Part shown: in pieces, positions 10,283 to 18,875 of the stretch
Layout: each line of letters starts with the position of its first letter
Numbering within the stretch: position 1 is the stretch's first letter
Assembly (NCBI GenBank): GCA_934691625.1
Contig: CAKUTA010000007.1
Location: 1 to 64,000, forward strand
Length of the DNA stretch: 64,000 nt
From: an uncultured Bacteroidales bacterium
Lineage (GTDB): Bacteria > Bacteroidota > Bacteroidia > Bacteroidales > UBA932
Direction: 5' to 3'
Position numbers and translations under genes: made by a program
Notes under the pieces: model-generated
Databases searched by the model: none
The model's input: only the letters and a program-made list of their open reading frames with translations
Told to the model about the DNA's origin: nothing

Positions 10283-13200
10283 TGAAGACAGGAATTAGAA
10301 TATTAGCCGTTCTGTTCACCCTGCTGGTTTCCGGTGCCACGCTCGTGGCCCAGAACATCAACGTCAGGGGAACAGTGAAAGACACCGGTAACAATCCGGT
10401 AATCGGAGCCGGCATATATATCAGCGGGACAGGCACCGGGACAGTTTCGGCAGAAGATGGAACCTGGTCATTGAACGGGATTCCTGCCGATGCAGTCCTG
10501 ACAATCTCCAGCATCGGATATGAGACATTGACAGTCAAGGTGGAAGGACGCAGCGTGATCGACATCATCCTCAACGAGGATGTGATCGACGATGAGCTTG
10601 GGGAGGTCATGGTTGTCGCATACGGCACAGCCAAGAAGAACAGCTTTACAGGTTCTGCGGCAGTGGTGAAAGGTGATGAGCTGGGCAAGCGCGTCACAGG
10701 CAACCTCACCAAGTCGATAGAAGGCACTGTAGCCGGTGTCCAGGTCACATCAGGTGGCGGACAGCCAGGAGAGGGCGCATCCATCATGATACGAGGCATA
10801 GGTTCCATCAATGCAGTGTCCACCCCTCTCTACGTTGTGGACGGAATACCTTATGACGGTTCTCTCAGCGCCATAAACCCTGCCGATATCGAGTCAATGA
10901 CTGTGCTCAAGGATGCTTCAGCAGGTGCGCTCTATGGAGCCCGCGGAGCTAACGGCGTCATAGTCATCACCACGAAGAAAGGTTCCGGCGAGAAAGCCAC
11001 GATAAGCTACAAAGGCAGCGCAGGCGTGGCTTCCAGGGCGTTGAAGCGCTACGACCTGGTAGGCATGGAAGACTACGTGGAGCTGACTTACGAGGCTCTG
11101 CGTAACAGCGCCATGTACAGCACCGGTATGGATTTCGAGGGAGCAAGCAGCTATGCAGCTGCCAATCTCGGCCAGACTATCGGAGGGCTGAAATCCCCGG
11201 AATACTATAATCCGTACAAGAACTACACTTGGAGCACTCTTATCGACCAGAATACCGGAAAGATCAAATCAGACGCGCAGGCGGCATGGAACGAGAACTG
11301 GATGGATGAAATCAGCGACAACTCGGCGTTGAGAACCGAGCACATCTTCTCGGTCAACGGTGCCAGCGAGAAAGTCAACTACTTAATTTCCATGGGATAC
11401 TATAAAGAGGACGGTATTCTTAGGAACACTGACTTCAACCGTTATACAGGAAGGGTCAATGTGGATTCACAGGCGAACAGCTGGCTGAAGGCCGGCATGA
11501 GTGCCAACTACTCGCACACCAAGGCCGACTATCAGAACTTCTCCGGTTCCTCCGTTTCAAACGTATGGTACACCGCGCAGTTCATGGCTCCGGTCTATCC
11601 TGTCTATCTCAAGGACATGAACGGAAACAACATTCTCGATGAGAACGGGAACCTGCAATACGAATATGGAGACGAGGATGACAACGGCTATGCGAACAGA
11701 CCTACGGCGCAAGGATTCAACTCCAAGGCCGAGCTGTACAACAACAAGGCATACTACTACCGTAACACATTGTCTGCCAGAACATATCTAACTCTCGGAA
11801 CAGTGAAAAAGGATGCCAGGCTCTATGGTCTGAAGTTTACCGCGAATCTCGGTACTGATTTCAATGACTACCAGCGCACCACGACAAACGACAAGTACCA
11901 TGGCAATGCGGCTAGCCAGGGAGGACGTATCGGAAAGACCAACTCCAGGACCCTCAGCTACACTTTCAACCAGATTCTGAACTATGACCGCTCATTCGGA
12001 GAGCATGATATAAAGGTGCTGCTCGGACATGAGTACTACAGGTACAGATATAACTATGCAATGGGAGAGAAGACCGGCATCATGGATGGAATTGACGAAC
12101 TGGCTCCGGCGGTAACCACTTCCGACAACACATCCTATTCCCACAACTATGCCATCGAGTCTGTCTTCACCAGGCTGAACTACGGACTGAAGGACAAGTA
12201 CTACTTCGATGCCAGCTGGCGTACAGACGGATCCTCACGTTTCTACAGAAGCAACCGATGGGGAAACTTCTGGTCAGTCGGTGCCTCATGGCGCCTCTCA
12301 CAAGAGAAGTTCATGGAAAGCACGGCATCATGGCTGAGCAATCTCACGGTGAAGGCTTCATACGGTGTACAAGGTAACGATAACCTCGGGACCTATTACG
12401 CATGGCAGGGGCTCTACGACTATACGTGGGCCAACGGAAGCGAGGCCGGAGCATTCGCATCGAAGCTGGAGAACAAGGCTGTGACATGGGAGAAGAACGG
12501 GAACCTCAACACCGGTGTCGAGGCTTCTCTCTTCAATGGAAAAGTCTATGTCACAGCTGAATACTATAATAGGCACACGCGCGACATGCTTCTTCAGAAC
12601 CCTCTTGCCATCTCCACAGGATTTACAGGATATGATGCCAACGTCGGTTCAATGAGAAATCAGGGATTCGAGTTCTCAGGGCGTGTAAACCTGGTGTCAC
12701 ATGAGAATTTCCGCTGGGATGCCACAGTCATGGCGTCCCTCAACAGGAACAAGGTGACAAGCCTCACAACATCGCAGGACTTCATCAGCTCGGGAGTATC
12801 TGTAATCGAGGTGGGCAAGCCTATCTACACATTCTATCTGTCCAAGTCAGCAGGAGTAGATCCGGCTACAGGAAAGAGACTCTATTATGCATACTGGAAG
12901 AGAGGCATTGACGAGAACGGTTCCCTCGTAAACGTGCGCTGCGATGAATATGTCACCGATAACGTATCACTCGCATCATTGAGCAAATACTATATGGGCA
13001 GCCGTGAGCCTGCGGTTTCCGGAAGCTTCGGCTCGTCATTCCAGATCTTCAGGAACATTGACCTTTCATTCCTGACTACCTGGTCTATCGGAGGCAAGGT
13101 CTATGATGGACTGTATTCCGGTACAATGAACGTGCAGTACGCAGGAAACAACTGGCACAAGAACGCACTCCGCAGATGGCAGAAGCCGGGCGACGTCACA

Positions 13201-13485
13201 GATGTGCCTATGATAGAGATCGGAGGTTCGTCTGCGGCCAACGATTCCGCACTCATAAACGCTTCATATTTCGCCATCAAGAATATCACATTGGGATATA
13301 CTTTCCCTGCCAAGTGGCTCTCGAAAATAGAGGTCAAGGCTCTCAGGCTGTTCGTGACTGCCGACAATCTGGTGATGTTCAACCACCTGGACGGCATGGA
13401 CCCTCAGTACAACTTCACCGGAAGCGTCTCATACACATACGCTCCGTCAAGAGCTGTGGTAGCAGGTATCGATCTACAATTCTAA
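10282..13485 (+). CDS. SusC-family TonB-dependent receptor (locus 1)
   Basis: A 1067-residue outer-membrane importer. The signal peptide ends near residue 24 (V-A-Q). A carboxypeptidase-regulatory-like domain spans about 27-105, followed by a TonB-box-like segment (V-M-V-V-A-Y-G-T), the plug with L-Y-V-V-D-G near 190 and V-L-K-D-A-S-A-G-A-L-Y-G-A-R-G, and a beta barrel ending in an aromatic residue (L-Q-F). SusC proteins import ligands delivered by their partner SusD lipoprotein using TonB energy. Start and stop codons overlap both neighbours (TAATG), so expression is coupled. The substrate is not predictable from sequence; the neighbouring protease suggests peptides. Confidence 0.95.
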   Translation: MKTGIRILAVLFTLLVSGATLVAQNINVRGTVKDTGNNPVIGAGIYISGTGTGTVSAEDGTWSLNGIPADAVLTISSIGYETLTVKVEGRSVIDIILNEDVIDDELGEVMVVAYGTAKKNSFTGSAAVVKGDELGKRVTGNLTKSIEGTVAGVQVTSGGGQPGEGASIMIRGIGSINAVSTPLYVVDGIPYDGSLSAINPADIESMTVLKDASAGALYGARGANGVIVITTKKGSGEKATISYKGSAGVASRALKRYDLVGMEDYVELTYEALRNSAMYSTGMDFEGASSYAAANLGQTIGGLKSPEYYNPYKNYTWSTLIDQNTGKIKSDAQAAWNENWMDEISDNSALRTEHIFSVNGASEKVNYLISMGYYKEDGILRNTDFNRYTGRVNVDSQANSWLKAGMSANYSHTKADYQNFSGSSVSNVWYTAQFMAPVYPVYLKDMNGNNILDENGNLQYEYGDEDDNGYANRPTAQGFNSKAELYNNKAYYYRNTLSARTYLTLGTVKKDARLYGLKFTANLGTDFNDYQRTTTNDKYHGNAASQGGRIGKTNSRTLSYTFNQILNYDRSFGEHDIKVLLGHEYYRYRYNYAMGEKTGIMDGIDELAPAVTTSDNTSYSHNYAIESVFTRLNYGLKDKYYFDASWRTDGSSRFYRSNRWGNFWSVGASWRLSQEKFMESTASWLSNLTVKASYGVQGNDNLGTYYAWQGLYDYTWANGSEAGAFASKLENKAVTWEKNGNLNTGVEASLFNGKVYVTAEYYNRHTRDMLLQNPLAISTGFTGYDANVGSMRNQGFEFSGRVNLVSHENFRWDATVMASLNRNKVTSLTTSQDFISSGVSVIEVGKPIYTFYLSKSAGVDPATGKRLYYAYWKRGIDENGSLVNVRCDEYVTDNVSLASLSKYYMGSREPAVSGSFGSSFQIFRNIDLSFLTTWSIGGKVYDGLYSGTMNVQYAGNNWHKNALRRWQKPGDVTDVPMIEIGGSSAANDSALINASYFAIKNITLGYTFPAKWLSKIEVKALRLFVTADNLVMFNHLDGMDPQYNFTGSVSYTYAPSRAVVAGIDLQF

Positions 13486-15053
13486 TGATTATGACAATGA
13501 AGAAGAAAATATATATGCTGGCTCTGGCCGCTATTGCGGCAATGTCCTGCAACAAGGATATGCTGGAGTTCAATCCTACAGATTCCGGTTCAGGAGAGGA
13601 GCTGATGAAGGAGGCTGCCACAGCCATCACATCAGTGAACGGCATCTACCGTTCAATGTGGACCGCCGGGTGGTCCACTTCCGGGAACACACACCAGTGC
13701 TTCGGAATCGCGGCATACGGTATCGCGCAGGATGTCATGGCGGACGACATGATAATGCAGTCGCAAGGAAACGGGTGGTTCTGGTATGACCACGTCTATA
13801 ATGTGAAATCCCAGTACACATCATCAGCATTCCGCTCATACGATGTATGGTATGCCAACTACAAGTGGATTGCCAATGCGAACAGCATCATTGCAGCAAA
13901 AGAAACTATGCAGGGAAGCACGGCGGATGTGGCCTACGTCGTGGGGCAGGCTTATGCCATAAGAGCTTTGGGCTATCTGAATCTCGCAACATGGTTTGCA
14001 AGACCTCCATACAATCCTATCACCAATATCGCAAGATGGACAGATCCTGGCGTGCCTGTATATACAGAACCGACTTCCATAAGTACCGGAGGCAAGCCTA
14101 GGGAAAATCTCAAGACCGTGTATGCCCAGATTGACACGGATATCGATTCTGCAATAGTTCTGCTCGGAAAGGGGATGGAAGCATCTCTCAACAAGGGCAA
14201 CAAGTCCCACATCAGCCTCTACACGGCTCTCGGCATCAAGTCCAGGGCTTGTCTTGCAGAAGGCGACTGGGAAGGCGCGTACAAGGCAGCTTCACGTGTG
14301 ATCTCCGAGGGCAGCTACACCATCGGCACTGAAAGTGATCTGATGGGTGGAATGAACTCCATAAGCAATGGAGATGTGATGTGGGGCGCAGGCATCGAGA
14401 CTTCCGAACAGTCCGGCGCATACGCCAGCTTCTTCTCTCACATGGACAACCAGCAGGGCCAATATGCCAAGTCTGCGCCTAAGCTCATAAGCAAGCAGCT
14501 CTATAACCATATCGGGGTCAATGATATAAGGCGTGCATGGTGGGATCCGTCAGACAAGGAATCCCCATATATCTCCAAGAAATTCTCATTCTCCAATCTG
14601 CAGTCATGGCTCGGAGACTACATCTACATGAGAGTGGAGGAGATGTATTTCACGGCTGCAGAGGCGGCGCTCCGCATGGGAAATGAGAACGAGGCCAGGG
14701 ATATCATGAACACCGTGATGGCTAGCCGCAATCCGCAGTACAATGCCTACCGCTACACAGGCACACATCTCGGGGCGACGACTACCACATGGACAGGTTC
14801 ATTGCTGGAAAATATTCTGATTCAAAGAAGAATAGAACTCTGGGGAGAGTACGGCAGGATCTTCGATGTGCGCCGTACAGGCCAGGGAATCGACCGCCGT
14901 ACAGATGACGGCTTCTCCGAGGAATGCATCTCGACGATGAAGAGAAATGGAGTGGATATCTCAAATCCAAACACATACGACTGGGTACTGACCATCCCGA
15001 AGGATGAGCTTGATGCCAATCCTAATATCAATGAAGAAGACCAGAACCCATGA
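13485..15053 (+). CDS. SusD/RagB-family lipoprotein (locus 1)
   Basis: A SusD-type surface lipoprotein of about 522 residues, partner of the SusC just upstream. The start at 13485 overlaps the SusC stop (TAATG); ATG codons at 13491 and 13497 are equally possible and leave the signal peptide and lipobox Cys (A-A-M-S-C-N-K-D) unchanged. The body shows the usual SusD features: an N-terminal TPR-like region with the N-G-I-Y and Y-A-I-R-A-L-G-Y-L-N motifs, and a C-terminal segment with R-R-I-E-L-W-G-E-Y-G-R-I-F-D-V-R-R. The open frame extends upstream into SusC, but that part is a shadow. SusD lids bind substrate and close over the SusC barrel. Confidence 0.93.
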   Translation: MIMTMKKKIYMLALAAIAAMSCNKDMLEFNPTDSGSGEELMKEAATAITSVNGIYRSMWTAGWSTSGNTHQCFGIAAYGIAQDVMADDMIMQSQGNGWFWYDHVYNVKSQYTSSAFRSYDVWYANYKWIANANSIIAAKETMQGSTADVAYVVGQAYAIRALGYLNLATWFARPPYNPITNIARWTDPGVPVYTEPTSISTGGKPRENLKTVYAQIDTDIDSAIVLLGKGMEASLNKGNKSHISLYTALGIKSRACLAEGDWEGAYKAASRVISEGSYTIGTESDLMGGMNSISNGDVMWGAGIETSEQSGAYASFFSHMDNQQGQYAKSAPKLISKQLYNHIGVNDIRRAWWDPSDKESPYISKKFSFSNLQSWLGDYIYMRVEEMYFTAAEAALRMGNENEARDIMNTVMASRNPQYNAYRYTGTHLGATTTTWTGSLLENILIQRRIELWGEYGRIFDVRRTGQGIDRRTDDGFSEECISTMKRNGVDISNPNTYDWVLTIPKDELDANPNINEEDQNP

Positions 15054-15067
15054 TAGGAGAAATGAAC

Positions 15068-17197
15068 ATGAAAAAATCAATATATCTGACAGCATTGGCC
15101 CTCATAGCAGCTGCTGGATGCAGCAAGGAGCAGGAGGGCACGCTCTATAAGCCTAACGCCGATGACGCGAAGGAGATACATTTCATCCAGTCATCATTGA
15201 CAAAGGAGTTCGAGCAGAGTGCTACGACAGGCACTATGACAATCGAAGTGGCAAGACCGGGAAACAATGGTGAACTTACTGTGTATCTCAGCAACAAGGG
15301 CACGGATGCCAAGGCATTCAGTGCTCCGGATCATGTAACCATCCCTGACGGCAGCTATTCTGCCGATGTCAATGTGGATGTGGACCTGGCTTCGCTTAAC
15401 GCGGGCTCCACGTTCAGCACCACGCTGTACATCACAGACAGGCAGGAGGAAACCGGAAGCGGAAATGCCCTGGTATCGCAGTACACGGACAAGATAAAGC
15501 TCTCCGCGTCATTTGCATTGACCTGGGAGCCTTACTATACCACCGATGAGGAGGGTAATGAAGTCCAGCAGACCGCCACTTATCATTACAATGCCTTCTA
15601 TTCCGGGCGTGACTCAGGACTGAAGGTCGAGAAGGCGGAGGGCACCAATATCTTCAGGCTCAATGACTGGGCCAGCGGCGTGACTTTCAAGTTCATTCTC
15701 AATGATGACAACACCTGTACCGTTCCTGCACAGTCCATCGGCTACTACAACTCGAACTACAACGAGTATGTCCAGGTGGCAGATATGGCCGTCTATACAG
15801 GAAACAGCGCAGCATATAGCTCATACCCATGTACTTATGACGGGAATGGGAATTTCTCGTTCTATCTTATCTACTATGTGTCTGCCGGATATTTCGCACA
15901 GGGGACAGAGACATTGACTTTCGACGGAAACGAGGACAAGACACCGGAAGTGGCTATTTCTTTCGACGGCATAGAGACGACTGAAACAGGCTTCAAGGCT
16001 CCGCGCCTCAGCTTCAGCAAGAACGACTACACGAAGTTCTATAAGGCGACAGTCGTAACCGGAGATATCACCGGAGACGCAGAAAGGCAGGAGCAGATAA
16101 GGACAATGCTTATGGCGGATCAAAAGCCTGGCACTGTGCCTGTGGTCACCCTGTATGATGATTATTCGAGCATCTGGAATGTCGCAGCAGGAAACTGCAC
16201 AGCTGTAGCGCTTGCATACGAGTCTGATGACGCCGAGCCTGTTCTTTACCTCAAGAGATTCACATGCGACCCGGCAGGCATCTATGCACCTAAGGTCAAT
16301 GAGTTCGACTGGTTCAATGACGAGAGCAACCCGAACTATTCTCCATTCAGCACCCTGTTCTGGACAATGCAGGCCACTAACGTCTCATCCATGAAGTATC
16401 TCTGCATGAGAACCGACTATCTCGAATATATGGTTAGTTCGCTGAAGACTTCCGCATCTGAGCTTGCATGGGAAAGGGGCAATGAGGTAAACGAGGAGAC
16501 AGTAGCTGCACTGAACTCAGAAGACGGTCTGAACACACTGTTCAATACCCTGAAGCAGGGGCTTTCATATACCATCTGCATCTGTCTTTCCAACGAGTTC
16601 GGAGATACGGTATTTGTACAGAAGACTGCCTCGACGAAAGGCTATTCAGCTGCTGACTTCGACAAGAATGTTACGCTCAATGATTTTCTCGGGGCATTCA
16701 AGGCATCAGCTGTAGTGGAGCAGGCTTCCGGTTCGTCTTCAGAAGATGAGTCGTTCCGCGTGGATATCTATAGTCTCGGCGGCAACGATGTGGTTATCAA
16801 CGGCCTGTCCAACACAAGGGACTTTACGCCAGACGTAAAGGGATGGTACGATGCGGATAATCATGCCATCATAATCGAGCCCCAGGATCTCGGGCAGTAC
16901 AACGGCAGTTTTGTACGTCTGGGATTCTCTGACGGGCTGTCCATCTACTGGGGTGCCAACAGTCTCGCTCTCGGTTTCGTCGATGGCGCGATACAGGTAG
17001 TCGCCGGTCCGGATGCTTCAGCTCCGGTCAACAGCTACCAGTTCCTGCTGTTCAGCTCATCTGCGGCAAGCGGCTCCACATATCTGCGCCAGAGTGTCGG
17101 AAACAAGGTCTATTCAGCCATGAGCCTGACCCCTCTTACAGCATCCAAGGCAGCATCATCCAAAGCCGATGTCCTCGGCGAGCTGGCGGTGCTGTAA
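15068..17197 (+). CDS. Large surface lipoprotein, last gene of locus 1
   Basis: A 709-residue lipoprotein (Cys18, then Ser-Lys-Glu) of unknown function. The start at 15068 is preferred because AGGAGA at 15055-15060 stands 7 nt upstream; ATGs at 15050 and 15062 are too far from or too near that site. Residues about 35-135 resemble a Calx-beta or other Ig-like fold. The remainder is beta-rich and not recognised, though the Tyr/Asn-rich middle part looks similar in style to the C-terminal region of the first gene of the operon. In many Bacteroidetes loci this position after SusD holds a surface glycan- or ligand-binding protein. It ends before a strong hairpin at 17322-17360. Confidence 0.75.
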   Translation: MKKSIYLTALALIAAAGCSKEQEGTLYKPNADDAKEIHFIQSSLTKEFEQSATTGTMTIEVARPGNNGELTVYLSNKGTDAKAFSAPDHVTIPDGSYSADVNVDVDLASLNAGSTFSTTLYITDRQEETGSGNALVSQYTDKIKLSASFALTWEPYYTTDEEGNEVQQTATYHYNAFYSGRDSGLKVEKAEGTNIFRLNDWASGVTFKFILNDDNTCTVPAQSIGYYNSNYNEYVQVADMAVYTGNSAAYSSYPCTYDGNGNFSFYLIYYVSAGYFAQGTETLTFDGNEDKTPEVAISFDGIETTETGFKAPRLSFSKNDYTKFYKATVVTGDITGDAERQEQIRTMLMADQKPGTVPVVTLYDDYSSIWNVAAGNCTAVALAYESDDAEPVLYLKRFTCDPAGIYAPKVNEFDWFNDESNPNYSPFSTLFWTMQATNVSSMKYLCMRTDYLEYMVSSLKTSASELAWERGNEVNEETVAALNSEDGLNTLFNTLKQGLSYTICICLSNEFGDTVFVQKTASTKGYSAADFDKNVTLNDFLGAFKASAVVEQASGSSSEDESFRVDIYSLGGNDVVINGLSNTRDFTPDVKGWYDADNHAIIIEPQDLGQYNGSFVRLGFSDGLSIYWGANSLALGFVDGAIQVVAGPDASAPVNSYQFLLFSSSAASGSTYLRQSVGNKVYSAMSLTPLTASKAASSKADVLGELAVL

Positions 17198-17223
17198 CAG
17201 CGAAGCGTATCTCTGGAGCCACA

Positions 17224-17299
17224 GCTGATTATCAGCCAGTTACAAATCCCAAGTGTCAGAACTTGTGACTTTGAAATACATAAGTGATTGATAATCAGC
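17224..17299. repeat. 11-bp inverted repeat after locus 1
   Basis: GCTGATTATCA at 17224-17234 is repeated as its exact reverse complement at 17289-17299, 54 nt apart. It lies between the last lipoprotein stop and the terminator hairpin. It may be part of the 3' structure of the transcript, or a protein site. Confidence 0.45.
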
Positions 17300-17321
17300 A
17301 AAAGGTCCCTGACGCTAAAAA

Positions 17322-17360
17322 TTAACGGACGGTGTCCCAGTGTGGGGCTCCGTCCGTTAA
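17322..17360. terminator. Bidirectional terminator between convergent genes
   Basis: An 11-bp perfect stem (TTAACGGACGG with CCGTCCGTTAA, 17322-17332 and 17350-17360) is extended inward after one mismatch by a further six pairs, one of them G-U, leaving a tiny loop. It lies 20 nt past the locus 2 SusD stop and 124 nt past the locus 1 lipoprotein stop. The T-run is weak on both sides. Confidence 0.75.
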
Positions 17361-17380
17361 TCGTTATCGGATAGCGGCTA

Positions 17381-18871
17381 CTAATAGCCAGGGTTCTGAT
17401 ATAGACCTTCAGGATTCAGAATGTACTGAGTGTGAGGGATAGGAAGATAGTAGTCCGTATCGCTGTACTCTGTAGCGCCGTCAGCTTTCATAAGGCTGTT
17501 AATCTCGGCCTTGGTCCAGCCGCGCTTCATGTCGCTGAACGCTTTGAACTCATAAGCGAACTCTCTCTGGCGCTCCTTGTAGATAGCATCGCGGAGTGCT
17601 GTGCCAGAAGGTGTTACACTAGAAAGTCCTGCACGGTTACGGACAAGATTCAGGTACTTCTGGGCATTTGCAGCATCGCCGCTATGGTAGTATGCCTCAG
17701 CAAGCATAAGCGCCACATCAGCATAGCGGAGAACGACATTGTTGCAGCCATAGTAGCCCGATGCATCGAGATCCCTGTATTTGAGTGTGTAGTATGTTTC
17801 GTTACCCTTATGTGAACCAAGAGCCATAAGAGTGGACAGGCGAAGGTCACCTTCCTCATTGTAAAGATTCCTGGTAGTATTGTACGGCATGAAGTGTCCT
17901 CCTGAGCTCGCCTTGCCGTTCACTTCCTTGGTGTCGTCATAAATGTCAGTCGGACGGAACTGGGTGTTATATGATGAGTTAGCCGAGTTGGAACCACCGA
18001 TGAACACCAGCTGGAATATGCCTTCTGCAGCCTTGGACTGTTTATCAACATCCCAGATTTCTGCAAGATCCACCTTAGTGAAGTCTGAGAACGGAGCCTT
18101 GCTCCATGCTGCTGTCAACTGAGCGATGGCTGTCCTGCATAGCTCAGCCTTCTTCGCTGTATAATCCTCGTCAGTAGCCATCTGAAGTGCAGCCTTGGCC
18201 CAGAGTGCCTCTGCAGCGACCTTGGATGCCCGGCCGCAGCTGGATGACGGCTGAAGGTCAGGGAGCTTGCTTGAAACCACGAACTGGCAGTCATCGAATA
18301 TAGCCTGATATACGACATCCTTAGGCTGGCGCACATTGGCCTTGTTCACAGCGCCTAGCGTCTCAAGTTTCTGAAGAACGACCGGAACAGGCCCCCAGTC
18401 GCATACGAGAGTATAGTAGCAGAGAGCGCGGACGAATCTCACTTCCGCCTCAATCTGCGACCCCACATCCTCGGAGGAGTAGCTGATATCATCAATATGC
18501 TTGAGCACGACATTGGCGCGGTCAATGCACTTGTAGATGGAATTCCAGCGGCTGAGTACAAGCTGATTGCTGGCCTGCACCGTACAGTTGTCGAACTGGG
18601 CATTCTCACCTCCGCCGACTCCTGTATCAGGGTATGTCAGGAATCTTGCCTTGTTATCCTCGAAAAAGCATGCACTGCTGCCCAGAAAATTGCTTTCCTT
18701 AAGAACCGCATATACTCCATTCACAGAATTCTGGATATCTGTGAGAGAAGTGTAGTAGTTAGCTGTAGTGACAGAGTTAGGATCCGAAAGATCCAGGAAA
18801 TTACTGCATGATACAGCTGCGACAGAAATTGCAATTATTGAAAAAAATCTATTGAGTTTCATAGTCATCAT
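17381..18871 (-). CDS. SusD/RagB-family lipoprotein (locus 2)
   Basis: A surface lipoprotein of about 496 residues that should act as the lid of the SusC encoded just upstream. The start is one of three clustered ATGs (18871, 18868, 18862), all giving the same signal peptide and lipobox (A-A-V-S-C-S). Features include N-S-V-N-G-V-Y near residue 50, R-F-V-R-A-L-C-Y-Y-T-L-V near 130, and a C-terminal K-E-R-Q-R-E-F-A-Y-E segment typical of the family. The start lies 4-13 nt from the SusC stop at 18876, so the pair is an operon. With a GH92 enzyme upstream, the ligand may be an alpha-mannoside. Confidence 0.93.
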   Translation of the reverse strand: MMTMKLNRFFSIIAISVAAVSCSNFLDLSDPNSVTTANYYTSLTDIQNSVNGVYAVLKESNFLGSSACFFEDNKARFLTYPDTGVGGGENAQFDNCTVQASNQLVLSRWNSIYKCIDRANVVLKHIDDISYSSEDVGSQIEAEVRFVRALCYYTLVCDWGPVPVVLQKLETLGAVNKANVRQPKDVVYQAIFDDCQFVVSSKLPDLQPSSSCGRASKVAAEALWAKAALQMATDEDYTAKKAELCRTAIAQLTAAWSKAPFSDFTKVDLAEIWDVDKQSKAAEGIFQLVFIGGSNSANSSYNTQFRPTDIYDDTKEVNGKASSGGHFMPYNTTRNLYNEEGDLRLSTLMALGSHKGNETYYTLKYRDLDASGYYGCNNVVLRYADVALMLAEAYYHSGDAANAQKYLNLVRNRAGLSSVTPSGTALRDAIYKERQREFAYEFKAFSDMKRGWTKAEINSLMKADGATEYSDTDYYLPIPHTQYILNPEGLYQNPGY

Positions 18872-18875
18872 ATCT

